A stretch of DNA of 64,000 bases from a bacterium (GCA_004563405.1 SFTH01000003.1:1-64000), one strand, 5' to 3'. Counted from the first letter of the stretch, positions 8,207-16,548 are shown. A program made the numbers and translations. The notes: generated from the sequence alone by a model not told the origin.

Positions 8207-9799
8207 ATGAAAAAAATGCTCGCGCTCGCAATGGTGCTGATGCTGGCCCTGTGCGGCCTGACGGTGCCTGCGCTTGCGGAAGAGGGACAGAGCGTCCTTC
8301 ATTATTCCATCTCTGACGATCCCCAGCAGATGGACCCCTCCCTGAACACCTACTCCCGCTCCTCCCTCGTGCTTCAGAACCTGTTCCAGGGCCTGTACAA
8401 GCTGGGCCCGGACGGCGCTTCCTACGTTCCCGCCTGCGCGGAGAGCTATGAGGTGTCCGAGGACGGCATGCACTACACCTTCACTCTGAAGCAGGGCCTG
8501 AAGTGGTCCGACGGCAGCGACCTGACCGCGAAGGACTTCGAGTACGCCTGGAAGCGCGTGGTCGACCCCGAGGTCGGCTCCGGCGCCGCCAGCGACATGT
8601 GGGTTCTGAAGAACGGCAAGGAGTGTTCCAAGGGAACCTGCGCCATGGAAGAGCTGGGCGTAAAGGCCACCGACGACTACACGCTGGAGGTTGAAACCTC
8701 CTACTATGCGCCCTGGTTCCCGTCCCTGACGGCCACCACCGTGTTCTTCCCGGTGAAGCAGGCAGCGGTTGAGGGCAGCGAAGCCTGGACCAAGGACGTC
8801 GCGACCTACGTCTCCAACGGTCCGTTCATGCTCAAGGAGTATTCCTCCCTGGACAAGATCGTGATGGACAAGAACCCCAACTACTACAACGCGGATGAAG
8901 TGGCCATCGACCAGGTGATCTACTACATCATCGCGGACTCCACCTCCGTGCTGGTCTCCTACGAGAACGGCGATCTGGACGTGGCGGACGATCTGGATTC
9001 CAACGGTCGCGACAAGTTCGGAGCGACCGAGGAGTACGTCGCCTGCAACCGCATCGGCATCCAGTACTGGGACTTCAACTGCCGCCTGCCGGAGTTCTCT
9101 GATCCCACCGTGCGCAAGGCGTTCGCTTATGCGATTGACCGCCAGGCGGTTCTGACGGCCTGCATGCTCAATGCGGAGCAGCCGAGCTACGGCTTCATTC
9201 CCTCCTCCCAGCCCTCTCTGACCGCCGACGGTTCCTACCGCAGCGTGGCGGGCGACATGTTCTCCGAGGACGTCGCCCTCGCCCAGCAGCTGATGGCCGA
9301 CGCGGGCTATCCCGGCGGCGCGGGCTTCCCGGTGGTGCACATCGTATGCCAGAACAGCGACGAGCAGAGGCTGATGGCGCAGATTCTGGGCGAGATGTGG
9401 AAGGCCAATCTGGGCATCGAGTACGACATCACCACCTATGAATCCTCCACCTACTGGACCGAGCTGGCCAACGGCAACTTCTCCGTGGGCCGCAACGGCT
9501 TCACCTGCGACTACCTGGATCCCTCTGCGAACCTGAAGGTCTGGGTCAGCGGCTCCAACTGCTCTGAGAACGGCTGGGACGATCCGGTGTACGACAAGAT
9601 GGTCTCCAGCGCCAGCTCCATCCTGGATCCCGCCGAGCGCGAGGCCGCTCTGATCGAGGCAGAGCAGTACATCTGCGACCAGATGCCCGGCATGCCCATG
9701 TACACCATGGTGGACGACTATCTGGTCAAGCCCAACCTGAAGGGCGTCGTGAAGAATCCCATCGGTCACATCTTCTTCGAGTACGCGCACTTCGAATAA
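8207..9799 (+). CDS. oppA: Oligopeptide ABC transporter substrate-binding protein (SBP_bac_5 family)
   Basis: 530 residues. The N-terminus is a signal peptide of about 24 residues ending VPALA before EEG, a signal-peptidase-I type site with no lipobox. The mature part starts with HYSISDDPQQMDPS and continues with LFQGLYKLGPDG and YTFTLKQGLKWSDG, hallmarks of peptide-binding proteins. ATG 8207 follows AAGGAGG at ideal spacing. It captures peptides outside the membrane and delivers them to the transporter encoded divergently. The lack of a lipid-anchor cysteine is unusual for a binding protein of a monoderm Firmicute. Related family members bind nickel or glutathione, so peptide is the likely but unproved ligand. 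Confidence 0.93.
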   Translation: MKKMLALAMVLMLALCGLTVPALAEEGQSVLHYSISDDPQQMDPSLNTYSRSSLVLQNLFQGLYKLGPDGASYVPACAESYEVSEDGMHYTFTLKQGLKWSDGSDLTAKDFEYAWKRVVDPEVGSGAASDMWVLKNGKECSKGTCAMEELGVKATDDYTLEVETSYYAPWFPSLTATTVFFPVKQAAVEGSEAWTKDVATYVSNGPFMLKEYSSLDKIVMDKNPNYYNADEVAIDQVIYYIIADSTSVLVSYENGDLDVADDLDSNGRDKFGATEEYVACNRIGIQYWDFNCRLPEFSDPTVRKAFAYAIDRQAVLTACMLNAEQPSYGFIPSSQPSLTADGSYRSVAGDMFSEDVALAQQLMADAGYPGGAGFPVVHIVCQNSDEQRLMAQILGEMWKANLGIEYDITTYESSTYWTELANGNFSVGRNGFTCDYLDPSANLKVWVSGSNCSENGWDDPVYDKMVSSASSILDPAEREAALIEAEQYICDQMPGMPMYTMVDDYLVKPNLKGVVKNPIGHIFFEYAHFE

Positions 9800-9824
9800 A
9801 TTCCGTCGATCGGAATTGCTTCCG

Positions 9825-9852
9825 GGGCCGTCGCATCTGCGGCGGCCCTGCT
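9825..9852 (+). terminator. Hairpin after the binding-protein gene, probable terminator
   Basis: GGGCCGTCGC (9825-9834) pairs with GCGGCGGCCC (9839-9848), 25 bases after the stop. The tail TGCTTG is only weakly T-rich. A short palindrome TTCCG-N5-CGGAA (9801-9815) lies just before it. Confidence 0.5.
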
Positions 9853-9941
9853 TGCGTCCGGCGAACACAGCTGCGCACGGAAAGTCAGGCGGAGCGGGGA
9901 AAGGACGCGTATAATCGGTGCATGCGGAAGGAGAATGGAGC

Positions 9942-10817
9942 ATGGATTGGATTACGGGCATACAGCGGGCGCTGGACTATGTGGAGGCGCACCTGACGGA
10001 GGAGATCGACTACGCCGAGGTCGCGCGGCAGGCCTTCGCCTCGAGCTTTCACTTTCAGCGCGTGTTCACGCTGCTCTGCGGGTTTTCCATGGGCGACTAC
10101 ATACGCATGCGCAGGCTGTCCCTTGCGGCGGAGGAGCTGCGGCGCACCGGGGCAAAGGTGATCGACGTGGCGCTCAAATACGGCTACGATACGCCGGAGA
10201 GCTTTACCCGGGCGTTCGTCCGCTTCCATGGCATCCCGCCCGTCGAGGCGCGGAGGGGCGGAAATGTGAAATCCTTCTCCAGACTCTCCGTAAAACTGAT
10301 TCTATCGGGAGGAAACACCATGGATTACAGGATTGAACGCCTGGACGCGTTCCGGCTGGTCTGCCGTCGGAAGTTTGTGAAGAAGCCCCAGGGGGAGACC
10401 GCGACGCAGGACATCTCCGCCTTCTGGAACGAGTGCAACGAGGCGGGACTTGCGGAGCGCATCTGCCGCTACGGCCGCTTCGACCGCCTGCGGGGCCTGC
10501 TGGGCGTGTGCTTCTCGGGCGAGATGGCGGACTCCGGCTTCCCCTACGGCATCGGCGCGGAATACAACGGTGTGCCGCTGGAGGATGAGGAGCTCGAGCT
10601 GGTCGACATTCCGGCCCACAGCTATGCCGTCTTTCCCTGCAGGGGGAAGATGCCGGAGGCTTTCAAGCGGACCTACCACCAGATTTGCACCGAGTTCTTC
10701 CCTCAGAGCAACTACCAGTACGGAAGCGGAGTGGAGCTGGAGGTCTATCCCTCAGCGGACGTGCAGAGCGAGGATTACGCCTGTGAAATCTGGATTGCGG
10801 TGAAAGAAAAGGGCTGA
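9942..10817 (+). CDS. AraC-family regulator with C-terminal GyrI-like ligand-binding domain
   Basis: 291 residues. Residues 1-110 hold two helix-turn-helix motifs of the AraC/XylS type (YAEVARQAFASSFHFQRVF and IDVALKYGYDTPESFTRAF). From about residue 127 a GyrI-like (SOUL/Rob C-terminal) domain follows, including a YGIGAEY segment and the AHSYAVFPCRG strand. Proteins with this arrangement (Rob, BmrR-like sensors) bind small hydrophobic molecules and switch stress or efflux genes. ATG 9942 follows GGAAGGA. TATAAT at 9910-9915 is a likely -10, with no clear -35. It is monocistronic with a strong terminator, and no obvious target gene adjoins it. Confidence 0.88.
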   Translation: MDWITGIQRALDYVEAHLTEEIDYAEVARQAFASSFHFQRVFTLLCGFSMGDYIRMRRLSLAAEELRRTGAKVIDVALKYGYDTPESFTRAFVRFHGIPPVEARRGGNVKSFSRLSVKLILSGGNTMDYRIERLDAFRLVCRRKFVKKPQGETATQDISAFWNECNEAGLAERICRYGRFDRLRGLLGVCFSGEMADSGFPYGIGAEYNGVPLEDEELELVDIPAHSYAVFPCRGKMPEAFKRTYHQICTEFFPQSNYQYGSGVELEVYPSADVQSEDYACEIWIAVKEKG

Positions 10818-10837
10818 GGCCCGGAAACGTGTGCGCG

Positions 10838-10878
10838 GCGCGCCGGCGAAGCAGAGGGGATTCGCCGGCGCGCTTTTT
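10838..10878 (+). terminator. Intrinsic terminator after the AraC-family gene
   Basis: A perfect 13-base-pair stem (10838-10850 with 10861-10873, loop of 10) followed directly by TTTTT (10874-10878). Confidence 0.93.
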
Positions 10879-10932
10879 CTGTGCGGAGGGTGAAGGCTGT
10901 GCCGGCGCGCGCCGCTTTCGGACCGCGCGCCC

Positions 10933-10962
10933 TTGCCATGGGGGCGCTGCTTGTGTTATAAT
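10933..10962 (+). promoter_or_regulatory. Promoter of the cobalamin-completion operon
   Basis: TTGCCA (10933-10938), 18-base spacer, TATAAT (10957-10962), 33 bases before the GTG start at 10996. The space from the preceding terminator to this gene is too short to hold a cobalamin riboswitch, and none of the conserved blocks is present. Confidence 0.75.
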
Positions 10963-10995
10963 CTGTGGGAATGTTTGCAGGAGGAGGGAGCGCGG

Positions 10996-11739
10996 GTGCG
11001 CCGCTTTTTTGTGTCCGAAATAGACGAACACGCCGAGGCGCTGGCCCGGGAGCGCGCGCTGGGGCTTGAGCTGATCTGCTTCTGCGACGCGCGGCGGCTG
11101 GAGGACGGGGACTTCGTCCGCGCCCAGGCGGCGCGGCTGGAGGGCCTGACCGGTCGGGCCATGCACGCGCCCTACTTTGAGCTCTCGCCCTGCGCCATCG
11201 ACCCGCTGATCCGTGCGGTGGCGATGTACCGCATGCGACAGGCAGCGCAGGTCTGCGCGCAGATCGGCGCGCGGCGGATGATCGTCCATTCCGGCTATGC
11301 GCCGCAGGTGTACTTTCCCGAATGGTTCGTGCCGAAGTCCATCGAATTCTGGAGGGAGCTGCTGGACGGACTGCCGGGAGATTTCGAATTGATGGTGGAG
11401 AACGTGCTGGACGTGGGGCCGGAACCGATGCGCGCGGTGTGCGACGGCGTGGACGATCCCCGGTTGGGCGTCTGCCTGGACGTGGGGCACGCAAACGTCT
11501 ATTCGAATGTCCCCGTGGAGGCGTGGATCGGGGCGCTGGGCGCGCGCATCCGGCATGTGCACCTGCACAACAATTCCGGCGAGCGGGATGAACATGCCTG
11601 CCTGCACGCGGGCAGCATGGACATGCGCCGGGTGCTGGAAAAACTGGACGCATGCGCGCCGGAGGCGGCGATATCCATTGAAAGCGTGGATGCGGCGGCC
11701 TGCCTGTGCGAATTGAGCGACGGAGGATACTTGCGATGA
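10996..11739 (+). CDS. Xylose-isomerase-like TIM-barrel protein, first gene of the cobalamin operon
   Basis: 247 residues. Probable metal ligands of the sugar-phosphate isomerase/epimerase (AP endonuclease 2-type) barrel are visible: Glu in LMVENVLD, Asp and His in CLDVGHAN, His in HVHLHNN and Glu in ISIESVD. The start is GTG 10996, five bases after GAGGAGGGAG. Its stop overlaps the cobT start as ATGA, so it is translated with cobalamin genes. The family covers isomerases, epimerases, endonuclease IV and other enzymes, and no specific reaction can be assigned. Position at the head of a corrinoid-assembly operon suggests a sugar- or base-related step or a regulatory role. That is inference from location only. 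Confidence 0.75.
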   Translation: MRRFFVSEIDEHAEALARERALGLELICFCDARRLEDGDFVRAQAARLEGLTGRAMHAPYFELSPCAIDPLIRAVAMYRMRQAAQVCAQIGARRMIVHSGYAPQVYFPEWFVPKSIEFWRELLDGLPGDFELMVENVLDVGPEPMRAVCDGVDDPRLGVCLDVGHANVYSNVPVEAWIGALGARIRHVHLHNNSGERDEHACLHAGSMDMRRVLEKLDACAPEAAISIESVDAAACLCELSDGGYLR

Positions 11740-12818
11740 AGAATCCTTATGAGATTCAGATTCCCGCGCTGGATGCGCGGATGATGGAGGCCGCGGAGAC
11801 GCGCCAGCTGTCGCTGGCCAAGCCGCCCAGGAGCCTGGGCGTACTGGAGGAGATTTCCGTGCGCTTTGCGGGAATGACCGGCAAGCTGTACAACGAGGCG
11901 AAGCGCCGCCGGATTCTGATCTTTTCCGCGGACAACGGCGTGGTCGAGGAGGGCGTGACCTCAGCGCCCCAGTCTGTGACGCTGGCCCAGACCATCAATT
12001 TTACCCGGGGACTTACGGGCGTGGCCGTTCTGGCGAAGCACTACCGCACGGAGCTTCGGGTTTACGACGTGGGCGTCAACGCCGAATTCAGCCAGCCGGG
12101 CGTGATCAACTGCAAGATCGCCATGGGCACGCGCAATCTCGCTGTGGAGCCCGCGATGACCCGGGAGCAGGCGCTGCGGGCCATTGAAATCGGCTTCGCT
12201 GCGGCGGAGCAGGCGAAGCGGGACGGCGTGGAGATACTGGGAATCGGTGAGATGGGCATCGGCAATACCACCACCTCCAGCGCGATCCTCTCGTGCCTGC
12301 TGAACAGGCCCGCCGAGGAGACTACCGGGCGCGGCGGCGGCGTGAACGACGCGGGCTTCGCGCGCAAGAAGGAGGTCATCGACGGGGCCATCGCCCTGCA
12401 CCGGCCCGATCCTTCGGATGTGGTGGACGTGCTTGCCAAGGTGGGCGGCTTCGACGTGGCCGCCATGTGCGGCGCGTTCCTGGGCGCGGCGGCGAACCGT
12501 CTGCCGGTGGTGATCGACGGCTACATCTCCGCCGTGGCGGCGCTGTGCGCCAAGCGCATCAACCGGGACAGCCTGAATTACATGTTCGCCTCTCACATCT
12601 CCTGCGAGCGCGGCTATGCGCTGGCCATGGAAGATATGGGGCTCAAGCCCATGTTCCAGCTGGAGATGCGGCTGGGCGAGGGCAGCGGCTGCCCCATCGC
12701 CTTCGAGGTGATCGACGGTGCGCTGACGGTGCTCCGGGACATGGCAACCTTCGACGAGGCACGCATCGACGACGGCTATCTGGGCGAGATTCGCGGCGAC
12801 GCCCACCTGCAGAGGTGA
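11736..12818 (+). CDS. cobT: Nicotinate-nucleotide-dimethylbenzimidazole phosphoribosyltransferase
   Basis: 360 residues, the standard CobT length. The glycine-rich substrate region GEMGIGNTTTSSA and the C-terminal catalytic Glu in LGEGSGCPIAFEVI are present. It transfers phosphoribose from nicotinate mononucleotide to a lower-ligand base, giving the alpha-ribazole phosphate used in the nucleotide loop of cobamides. ATG 11736 follows GGAGGA and overlaps the previous stop (ATGA). It is followed by cobU, cobS and a phosphatase, so the operon covers the late nucleotide-loop steps only. The actual base used (dimethylbenzimidazole or another) cannot be read from the sequence. Confidence 0.96.
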   Translation: MKNPYEIQIPALDARMMEAAETRQLSLAKPPRSLGVLEEISVRFAGMTGKLYNEAKRRRILIFSADNGVVEEGVTSAPQSVTLAQTINFTRGLTGVAVLAKHYRTELRVYDVGVNAEFSQPGVINCKIAMGTRNLAVEPAMTREQALRAIEIGFAAAEQAKRDGVEILGIGEMGIGNTTTSSAILSCLLNRPAEETTGRGGGVNDAGFARKKEVIDGAIALHRPDPSDVVDVLAKVGGFDVAAMCGAFLGAAANRLPVVIDGYISAVAALCAKRINRDSLNYMFASHISCERGYALAMEDMGLKPMFQLEMRLGEGSGCPIAFEVIDGALTVLRDMATFDEARIDDGYLGEIRGDAHLQR

Positions 12819-12823
12819 CGGGC

Positions 12824-13354
12824 ATGCACACCTTCATCTCCGGGGGCTGCAAAAACGGCAAGTCCTTCTACGCCCAGCGCATCGCCAAGGCGGCGCAGGG
12901 CCCCCTCTACTATGTAGCGACGATGATTTCCACCGGCGCGGAGGATGATACGCGCATCGCGCGGCACCTGCGGGAGCGGGAGGGCTGGGGCTTTGAAACC
13001 ATCGAGTGCGGCCGGAACATTCTGGACGCACTGAAGGGCGCGGACGCGCGGGGCTCCTTTCTGCTGGACAGCGTGACGGCGCTGCTGGCCAACGAGATGT
13101 TTGCGCCCGGAGGCTTCGACGCCGCCGCGCCGGAGCGGGTGGCGGACGAGCTGGAGGAATTCGTGCGCCGCACGGGGAGCGCGGTGCTGGTCTCGGACTA
13201 CCTCTACGGCGACGCGGCGCGCTTTGACGAATGGACGGAAAACTACCGCAGGGGACTGGCGCTGATCGACCGCCGCCTGGCCGCCTGCTGCGAAAATGTG
13301 CTGGAGGTCTCCTCCGGACAGGTGATTTGCCACAAGGGGGTGCGCCCGCTTTGA
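12824..13354 (+). CDS. cobU: Adenosylcobinamide kinase / adenosylcobinamide-phosphate guanylyltransferase
   Basis: 176 residues. The P-loop GGCKNGKS is at residues 6-13, and the RIARHLRERE segment contains the His expected to carry GMP. The following Walker B-like strand is FLLDSVTALLANEMF. It phosphorylates adenosylcobinamide and attaches GMP, preparing it for joining to alpha-ribazole by CobS. The C-terminal part (DYLYGDAARFDEWTENY) lacks the usual CobU ending with NEVG...IVP, whereas the small gene at 14095 has that ending but no working P-loop. The start is five bases after the cobT stop. Confidence 0.9.
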   Translation: MHTFISGGCKNGKSFYAQRIAKAAQGPLYYVATMISTGAEDDTRIARHLREREGWGFETIECGRNILDALKGADARGSFLLDSVTALLANEMFAPGGFDAAAPERVADELEEFVRRTGSAVLVSDYLYGDAARFDEWTENYRRGLALIDRRLAACCENVLEVSSGQVICHKGVRPL

Positions 13355-14085
13355 AGAAGCTCTGGACGGCGTTTTACATGAGTGTGAAGATGTTCAGCGC
13401 CCTGCCCCTGCCCCAGGGAAGGTGGGAGGAGGGCCTGCGCAAACATTCCACCGCCTGCCTGCCGCTGGTGGGCCTCGTGCTGGGCGCGCTGTGGTGGGGA
13501 CTCTCCGCCCTGGCGCGCCGGCTGTTGCCGGCGGCGCTGGCAGGCGCGGTCATCACCGCGCTGCCCTTTCTGCTCACGGGCTTTATTCATCTGGACGGCT
13601 TCATGGATACCAGCGATGCGATGCTCTCCTGGCGCGAACGGGAGGTGCGGCTGAGGATACTCAAGGACGTGCATGTGGGCGCATTCGCGGTGATCGCGCT
13701 GGCGCTGCTGGTGCTGTTTCAGTTTGCGGCGAGCCTGTCCGTGAGGACGCTGTTTCCGCTGCTGCTTCTGCCGGTTCTGTCCCGCTCCGGCTCCGCGCTG
13801 TGCGTGCTGCTGCTCCGGCCCCTGGGACACAGCGAGTATGCGACGGCGGAGGATGCGCCCCGGGGCTTTGCGCTGGCCGTGGGCGCGGAGGCGCTGCTGG
13901 CACTGATCGCATTGGGAATCTTTGGCGGCTGGGGCGCGCTGGCTGTGGGCGTGGCGGCGATCGCGGGCTACGGGCTGTCCATGCGCTGGTGCGTGCGCAC
14001 GCTGGGCGGCGTGTCCGGCGATCTTTGCGGCTTTGCGCTGACGGTGTCGGAACTCTGCGGACTGATTGTACTGGCGGTTGTGTGA
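13351..14085 (+). CDS. cobS: Adenosylcobinamide-GDP ribazoletransferase (cobalamin synthase)
   Basis: 244 residues, strongly hydrophobic with about six membrane helices. The family motif GFIHLDGFMDTSDAMLSW carries the acidic DGxxDxxDA cluster that binds metal and substrate. It joins adenosylcobinamide-GDP and alpha-ribazole at the membrane to finish the cobamide. The start is TTG 13351, overlapping the cobU stop as TTGA, with AAGGGGG ten bases upstream. The nearest ATG is nine codons in and would remove the conserved N-terminal segment. Confidence 0.94.
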   Translation: MKKLWTAFYMSVKMFSALPLPQGRWEEGLRKHSTACLPLVGLVLGALWWGLSALARRLLPAALAGAVITALPFLLTGFIHLDGFMDTSDAMLSWREREVRLRILKDVHVGAFAVIALALLVLFQFAASLSVRTLFPLLLLPVLSRSGSALCVLLLRPLGHSEYATAEDAPRGFALAVGAEALLALIALGIFGGWGALAVGVAAIAGYGLSMRWCVRTLGGVSGDLCGFALTVSELCGLIVLAVV

Positions 14086-14094
14086 GGTGGAACG

Positions 14095-14469
14095 ATGATC
14101 TTTATCTTTGGCGGCGCGTATCAGGGCATGGAGGAATACGCCCGGGAGGTCTGCGGCGCGGAGGAGATTCGCGCGGTGGACGAGGGGAGCCGGGAGATTG
14201 ATTTTTCCACCGGCGCGGTGTGCGGCCTGGAGCGCTTTGCGCTGGGCTGCGTGCGCAGGGGGGAGAGCCCGGCGGCCTGGTTTGAGGCCCACGCGCAGGA
14301 GTGGAAGGACTGCGTGCTCATCGGACAGGACTTTTCCTGCGGGCTGGTGCCCATGGACGAGCAGCTGCGCCTCTGGCGCGAGGAAAACGGCCGGATGAAC
14401 AACCTGCTCGCCGGACGGGCGGAGCGAGTGGTGCGCATGTTCTGCGGGATTGCGCAGGTGCTCAAGTGA
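14095..14469 (+). CDS. Small CobU-like protein with degenerate P-loop
   Basis: 124 residues. The start IFIFGGAYQGMEEYA aligns with the CobU P-loop GGxxxGKS, but Lys and Ser are replaced (GMEE). The C-terminal half, FSCGLVPMDEQLRLWREENG followed by MNNLLAGRAERVVRMFCGIA, matches the CobU ending NEVG.GIVP...FRD..G..NQ.LA. The central segment around the GMP-carrying His is missing, so the protein is shortened from about 180 residues. It probably cannot bind nucleotide in the normal way. It may complement the upstream CobU, whose C-terminus is atypical, or act as a subunit. It sits between cobS and the phosphatase gene, whose GTG start overlaps its stop. Confidence 0.7.
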   Translation: MIFIFGGAYQGMEEYAREVCGAEEIRAVDEGSREIDFSTGAVCGLERFALGCVRRGESPAAWFEAHAQEWKDCVLIGQDFSCGLVPMDEQLRLWREENGRMNNLLAGRAERVVRMFCGIAQVLK

Positions 14470-15035
14470 GGCTGGTGCTCTTGCGCCACGGGCGCACGGA
14501 GGCCAATGAGCGGCGGCTCTACTGCGGCGCGAGCGACCTCTGTCTGTCCGCGGCCGGACGGGCGGAGCTGAAGGCGCTGCGCGCGCGGGTGCGCTATCCC
14601 GAAGCGGAGGGCCTGCTGCGCGTGAGCAGCGGCATGCGGCGCGCGGACGAGACGATGGCGCTGCTCTTTGGCGCGGAGCCGGAGGCGCGCGTGCCGGACC
14701 TGCGGGAGATGAACTTCGGAAGGTTCGAGCTGCACAGCTACGAGGAGCTGAAGGCGGACGCGGATTATCAGGCCTGGATCTGCGACGGGAGCGGTGCGGT
14801 CTCCACGCCGGGCGGCGAATCCAGTGCGGAATTCCGCGCGCGGGTGTTTGCCGCGGCGGACGCCCTGGACCGGGATGCGCTGGTGGTCTGCCACGGCGGC
14901 GTGATTGCGGCGCTGATGGCGCGCTGGTTTCCCGGAGAACAGAGGAACATGTACCAGTGGCAGCCGGGCTTCGGCCTGGGATATGTGGTGGAGCTGGAAG
15001 CGGACGGGCGGCGGTTTTATCCCGTAAATCCATAA
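14466..15035 (+). CDS. cobC: Histidine phosphatase family protein, probable alpha-ribazole phosphatase
   Basis: 189 residues. The phosphohistidine motif LRHGRTEAN places the catalytic His at residue 8. The second His is in VVCHGGVIAAL, and the acidic residue is in LREMNFG. CobC removes phosphate from alpha-ribazole phosphate (or adenosylcobalamin phosphate). The branch also includes phosphoglycerate mutase-like enzymes, so the specific role is inferred from its place as last gene of the cobT-U-S operon. GTG 14466 overlaps the previous stop (GTGA). No simple terminator follows; the next structure is the inverted repeat at 15091. Confidence 0.85.
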   Translation: MRLVLLRHGRTEANERRLYCGASDLCLSAAGRAELKALRARVRYPEAEGLLRVSSGMRRADETMALLFGAEPEARVPDLREMNFGRFELHSYEELKADADYQAWICDGSGAVSTPGGESSAEFRARVFAAADALDRDALVVCHGGVIAALMARWFPGEQRNMYQWQPGFGLGYVVELEADGRRFYPVNP

Positions 15036-15090
15036 GCGAGAAGACAAAATTCATGCAATAAATCCATAATACGAAAAAGAAATATGTACA

Positions 15091-15144
15091 AAGCGCCGGA
15101 TGATGCTTTCACAAGTGGAAAAAATCCGGCGCTTGTGTTATAAT
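15091..15144 (+). promoter_or_regulatory. ROK-gene promoter overlapped by an 11-base inverted repeat
   Basis: AAGCGCCGGAT (15091-15101) and ATCCGGCGCTT (15124-15134) form a perfect inverted repeat with a 22-base gap. TATAAT (15139-15144) starts four bases after the right arm, so the arm covers the promoter spacer. It may be the repressor's own operator, or a hairpin ending the cobalamin operon, though there is no T-run. Confidence 0.55.
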
Positions 15145-15186
15145 GGGCGCAAATATGAGGCCGCTCAGGCCAAAGGAACGAATGCG

Positions 15187-16488
15187 ATGTATTATTTATC
15201 TGGACCGGGAAACGGCGCGGAGAAGCTGACGAACCAGCAGCTCATCAAGGAAGAGAACATCAAATGCCTGTTCAATCTGCTCAACCGGAACCGGTCTATG
15301 GCCCGGGCGGACATGGTGCGGGTGACGGGGCTGAGTCCGACGACGGTGTCGGCGCTGGTGGATGATCTCGTGCGCGAGAATCTGGTGGTGGAGACGGGCT
15401 ATGCGCGCACCATGCAGACCGGGCGCAAGCCCATCAATCTGCGCATCAACGCGTCGGGGCGGCAGATTCCCGTGTTCTCCTTCAGCCGGTGGGGCGTGCG
15501 CTACACCCTCTACAACCTTCAGATGGAGGTGCTGGAGACGCTGTTCGTATCGCACAACGCCGACCGCTACGGCGGCTTTGAGGAGAACGCGGACGATCCC
15601 AATCCGGACGCGGGCGGAGACTATGCCGCGATCATTCGGGATGTATTGCTCGGCCACTCCCGCTTCTACCGGCCGGAAATCGCACTGGTGATCGGCATCT
15701 GCTTTCCGGGCATCTATCTGCCGGAGAAGCGCGCATTCTCCCTTTCGGCCATGCACGTCTCCCTGAGCCACGACACGCTGGCGGCGCTGGAGCGGGAGCT
15801 GAACGTTCCGCTGTTCTTCGGCAACAGTTCCCAGTCCCTGGCCTACGCGGAAAAGAAGCGGCTGGATCTCGAGGGGGAGGAAACGCAGGATCTGATCTAT
15901 GTGAACGTCTGCGAGGGCGTGGGCGCGGGCATCCTCTCCGGCGGCGAGATTTTCACCGGGAAGGACAACTTTGCCGGAGAAATCGGGCACGTTTCCATCA
16001 ATTATAACGGCCGGCCCTGCTCCTGCGGCGGGCGCGGTTGCCTGGAGCAGTATGTAAATGTGGACGCGGTGATTGAGCGAATTGCCCAGATTGCTGCGTT
16101 CCGGCCGGTGGAAACCCTGACACAGCTGCAGGCGGAGCACCCCGGAAAGCCGACGCTGGAAATGATCGGCGCCGCCTACGACGCGGGAGAGCGGGAGATT
16201 GTCGACGCCATCAACAACGTGGCGGCCCAGCTCTTTGCGGGCATCTACAGCGTGGTCTGCGTCACGGGTATCCGCAAGGTCATCATTGGCGGAGGCATCG
16301 AGGCCCTGGGCAACGGATTTCTCCAAAGATTGCGTTTTTTGGCAAAGCGCACAAATGGAAACCTGCTCATGCACGGGCTCACCTTTGATTATGGGCGCGT
16401 GATGGCCGAGAACTGCGGCATTGGCGTGGCGGAGTATTTCATTGATAAAAAATTTGAAATTGGACGCAAGCCCTCGGTTCATCTATAA
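15187..16488 (+). CDS. ROK-family transcriptional regulator
   Basis: 433 residues. Residues 15-70 form a winged helix (ADMVRVTGLSPTTVSALVDD), followed by a two-lobed ROK sugar-kinase-like domain with the zinc motif CSCGGRGCLEQY and EIGHVSIN. This matches NagC/XylR/Mlc-type regulators, which bind a sugar or sugar phosphate and release DNA. ATG 15187 follows AAAGGAA by eight bases. It precedes an oxidoreductase and a NagB-like gene under a separate promoter (16578), so these are its likely targets. The catalytic Asp of true sugar kinases is not evident. Confidence 0.9.
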   Translation: MYYLSGPGNGAEKLTNQQLIKEENIKCLFNLLNRNRSMARADMVRVTGLSPTTVSALVDDLVRENLVVETGYARTMQTGRKPINLRINASGRQIPVFSFSRWGVRYTLYNLQMEVLETLFVSHNADRYGGFEENADDPNPDAGGDYAAIIRDVLLGHSRFYRPEIALVIGICFPGIYLPEKRAFSLSAMHVSLSHDTLAALERELNVPLFFGNSSQSLAYAEKKRLDLEGEETQDLIYVNVCEGVGAGILSGGEIFTGKDNFAGEIGHVSINYNGRPCSCGGRGCLEQYVNVDAVIERIAQIAAFRPVETLTQLQAEHPGKPTLEMIGAAYDAGEREIVDAINNVAAQLFAGIYSVVCVTGIRKVIIGGGIEALGNGFLQRLRFLAKRTNGNLLMHGLTFDYGRVMAENCGIGVAEYFIDKKFEIGRKPSVHL

Positions 16489-16503
16489 ATTCACTGTTCA
16501 GCA

Positions 16504-16548
16504 CAGTTTTGACGGCCCGTTCGCGGGAAAACTGCTACTTTTGTTTTC
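16504..16548 (+). terminator. Terminator after the ROK gene
   Basis: CAGTTTT (16504-16510) pairs with AAAACTG (16528-16534), with an inner CCCG-TTCG-CGGG hairpin, followed by CTACTTTTGTTTTCG. Confidence 0.65.

Noticed and set aside
13243..15054. About 600-codon minus-strand frame over the cobalamin operon
   Set aside because: Shadow of cobU, cobS, the CobU-like gene and the phosphatase gene, with low-complexity Ala/Arg/Pro content.
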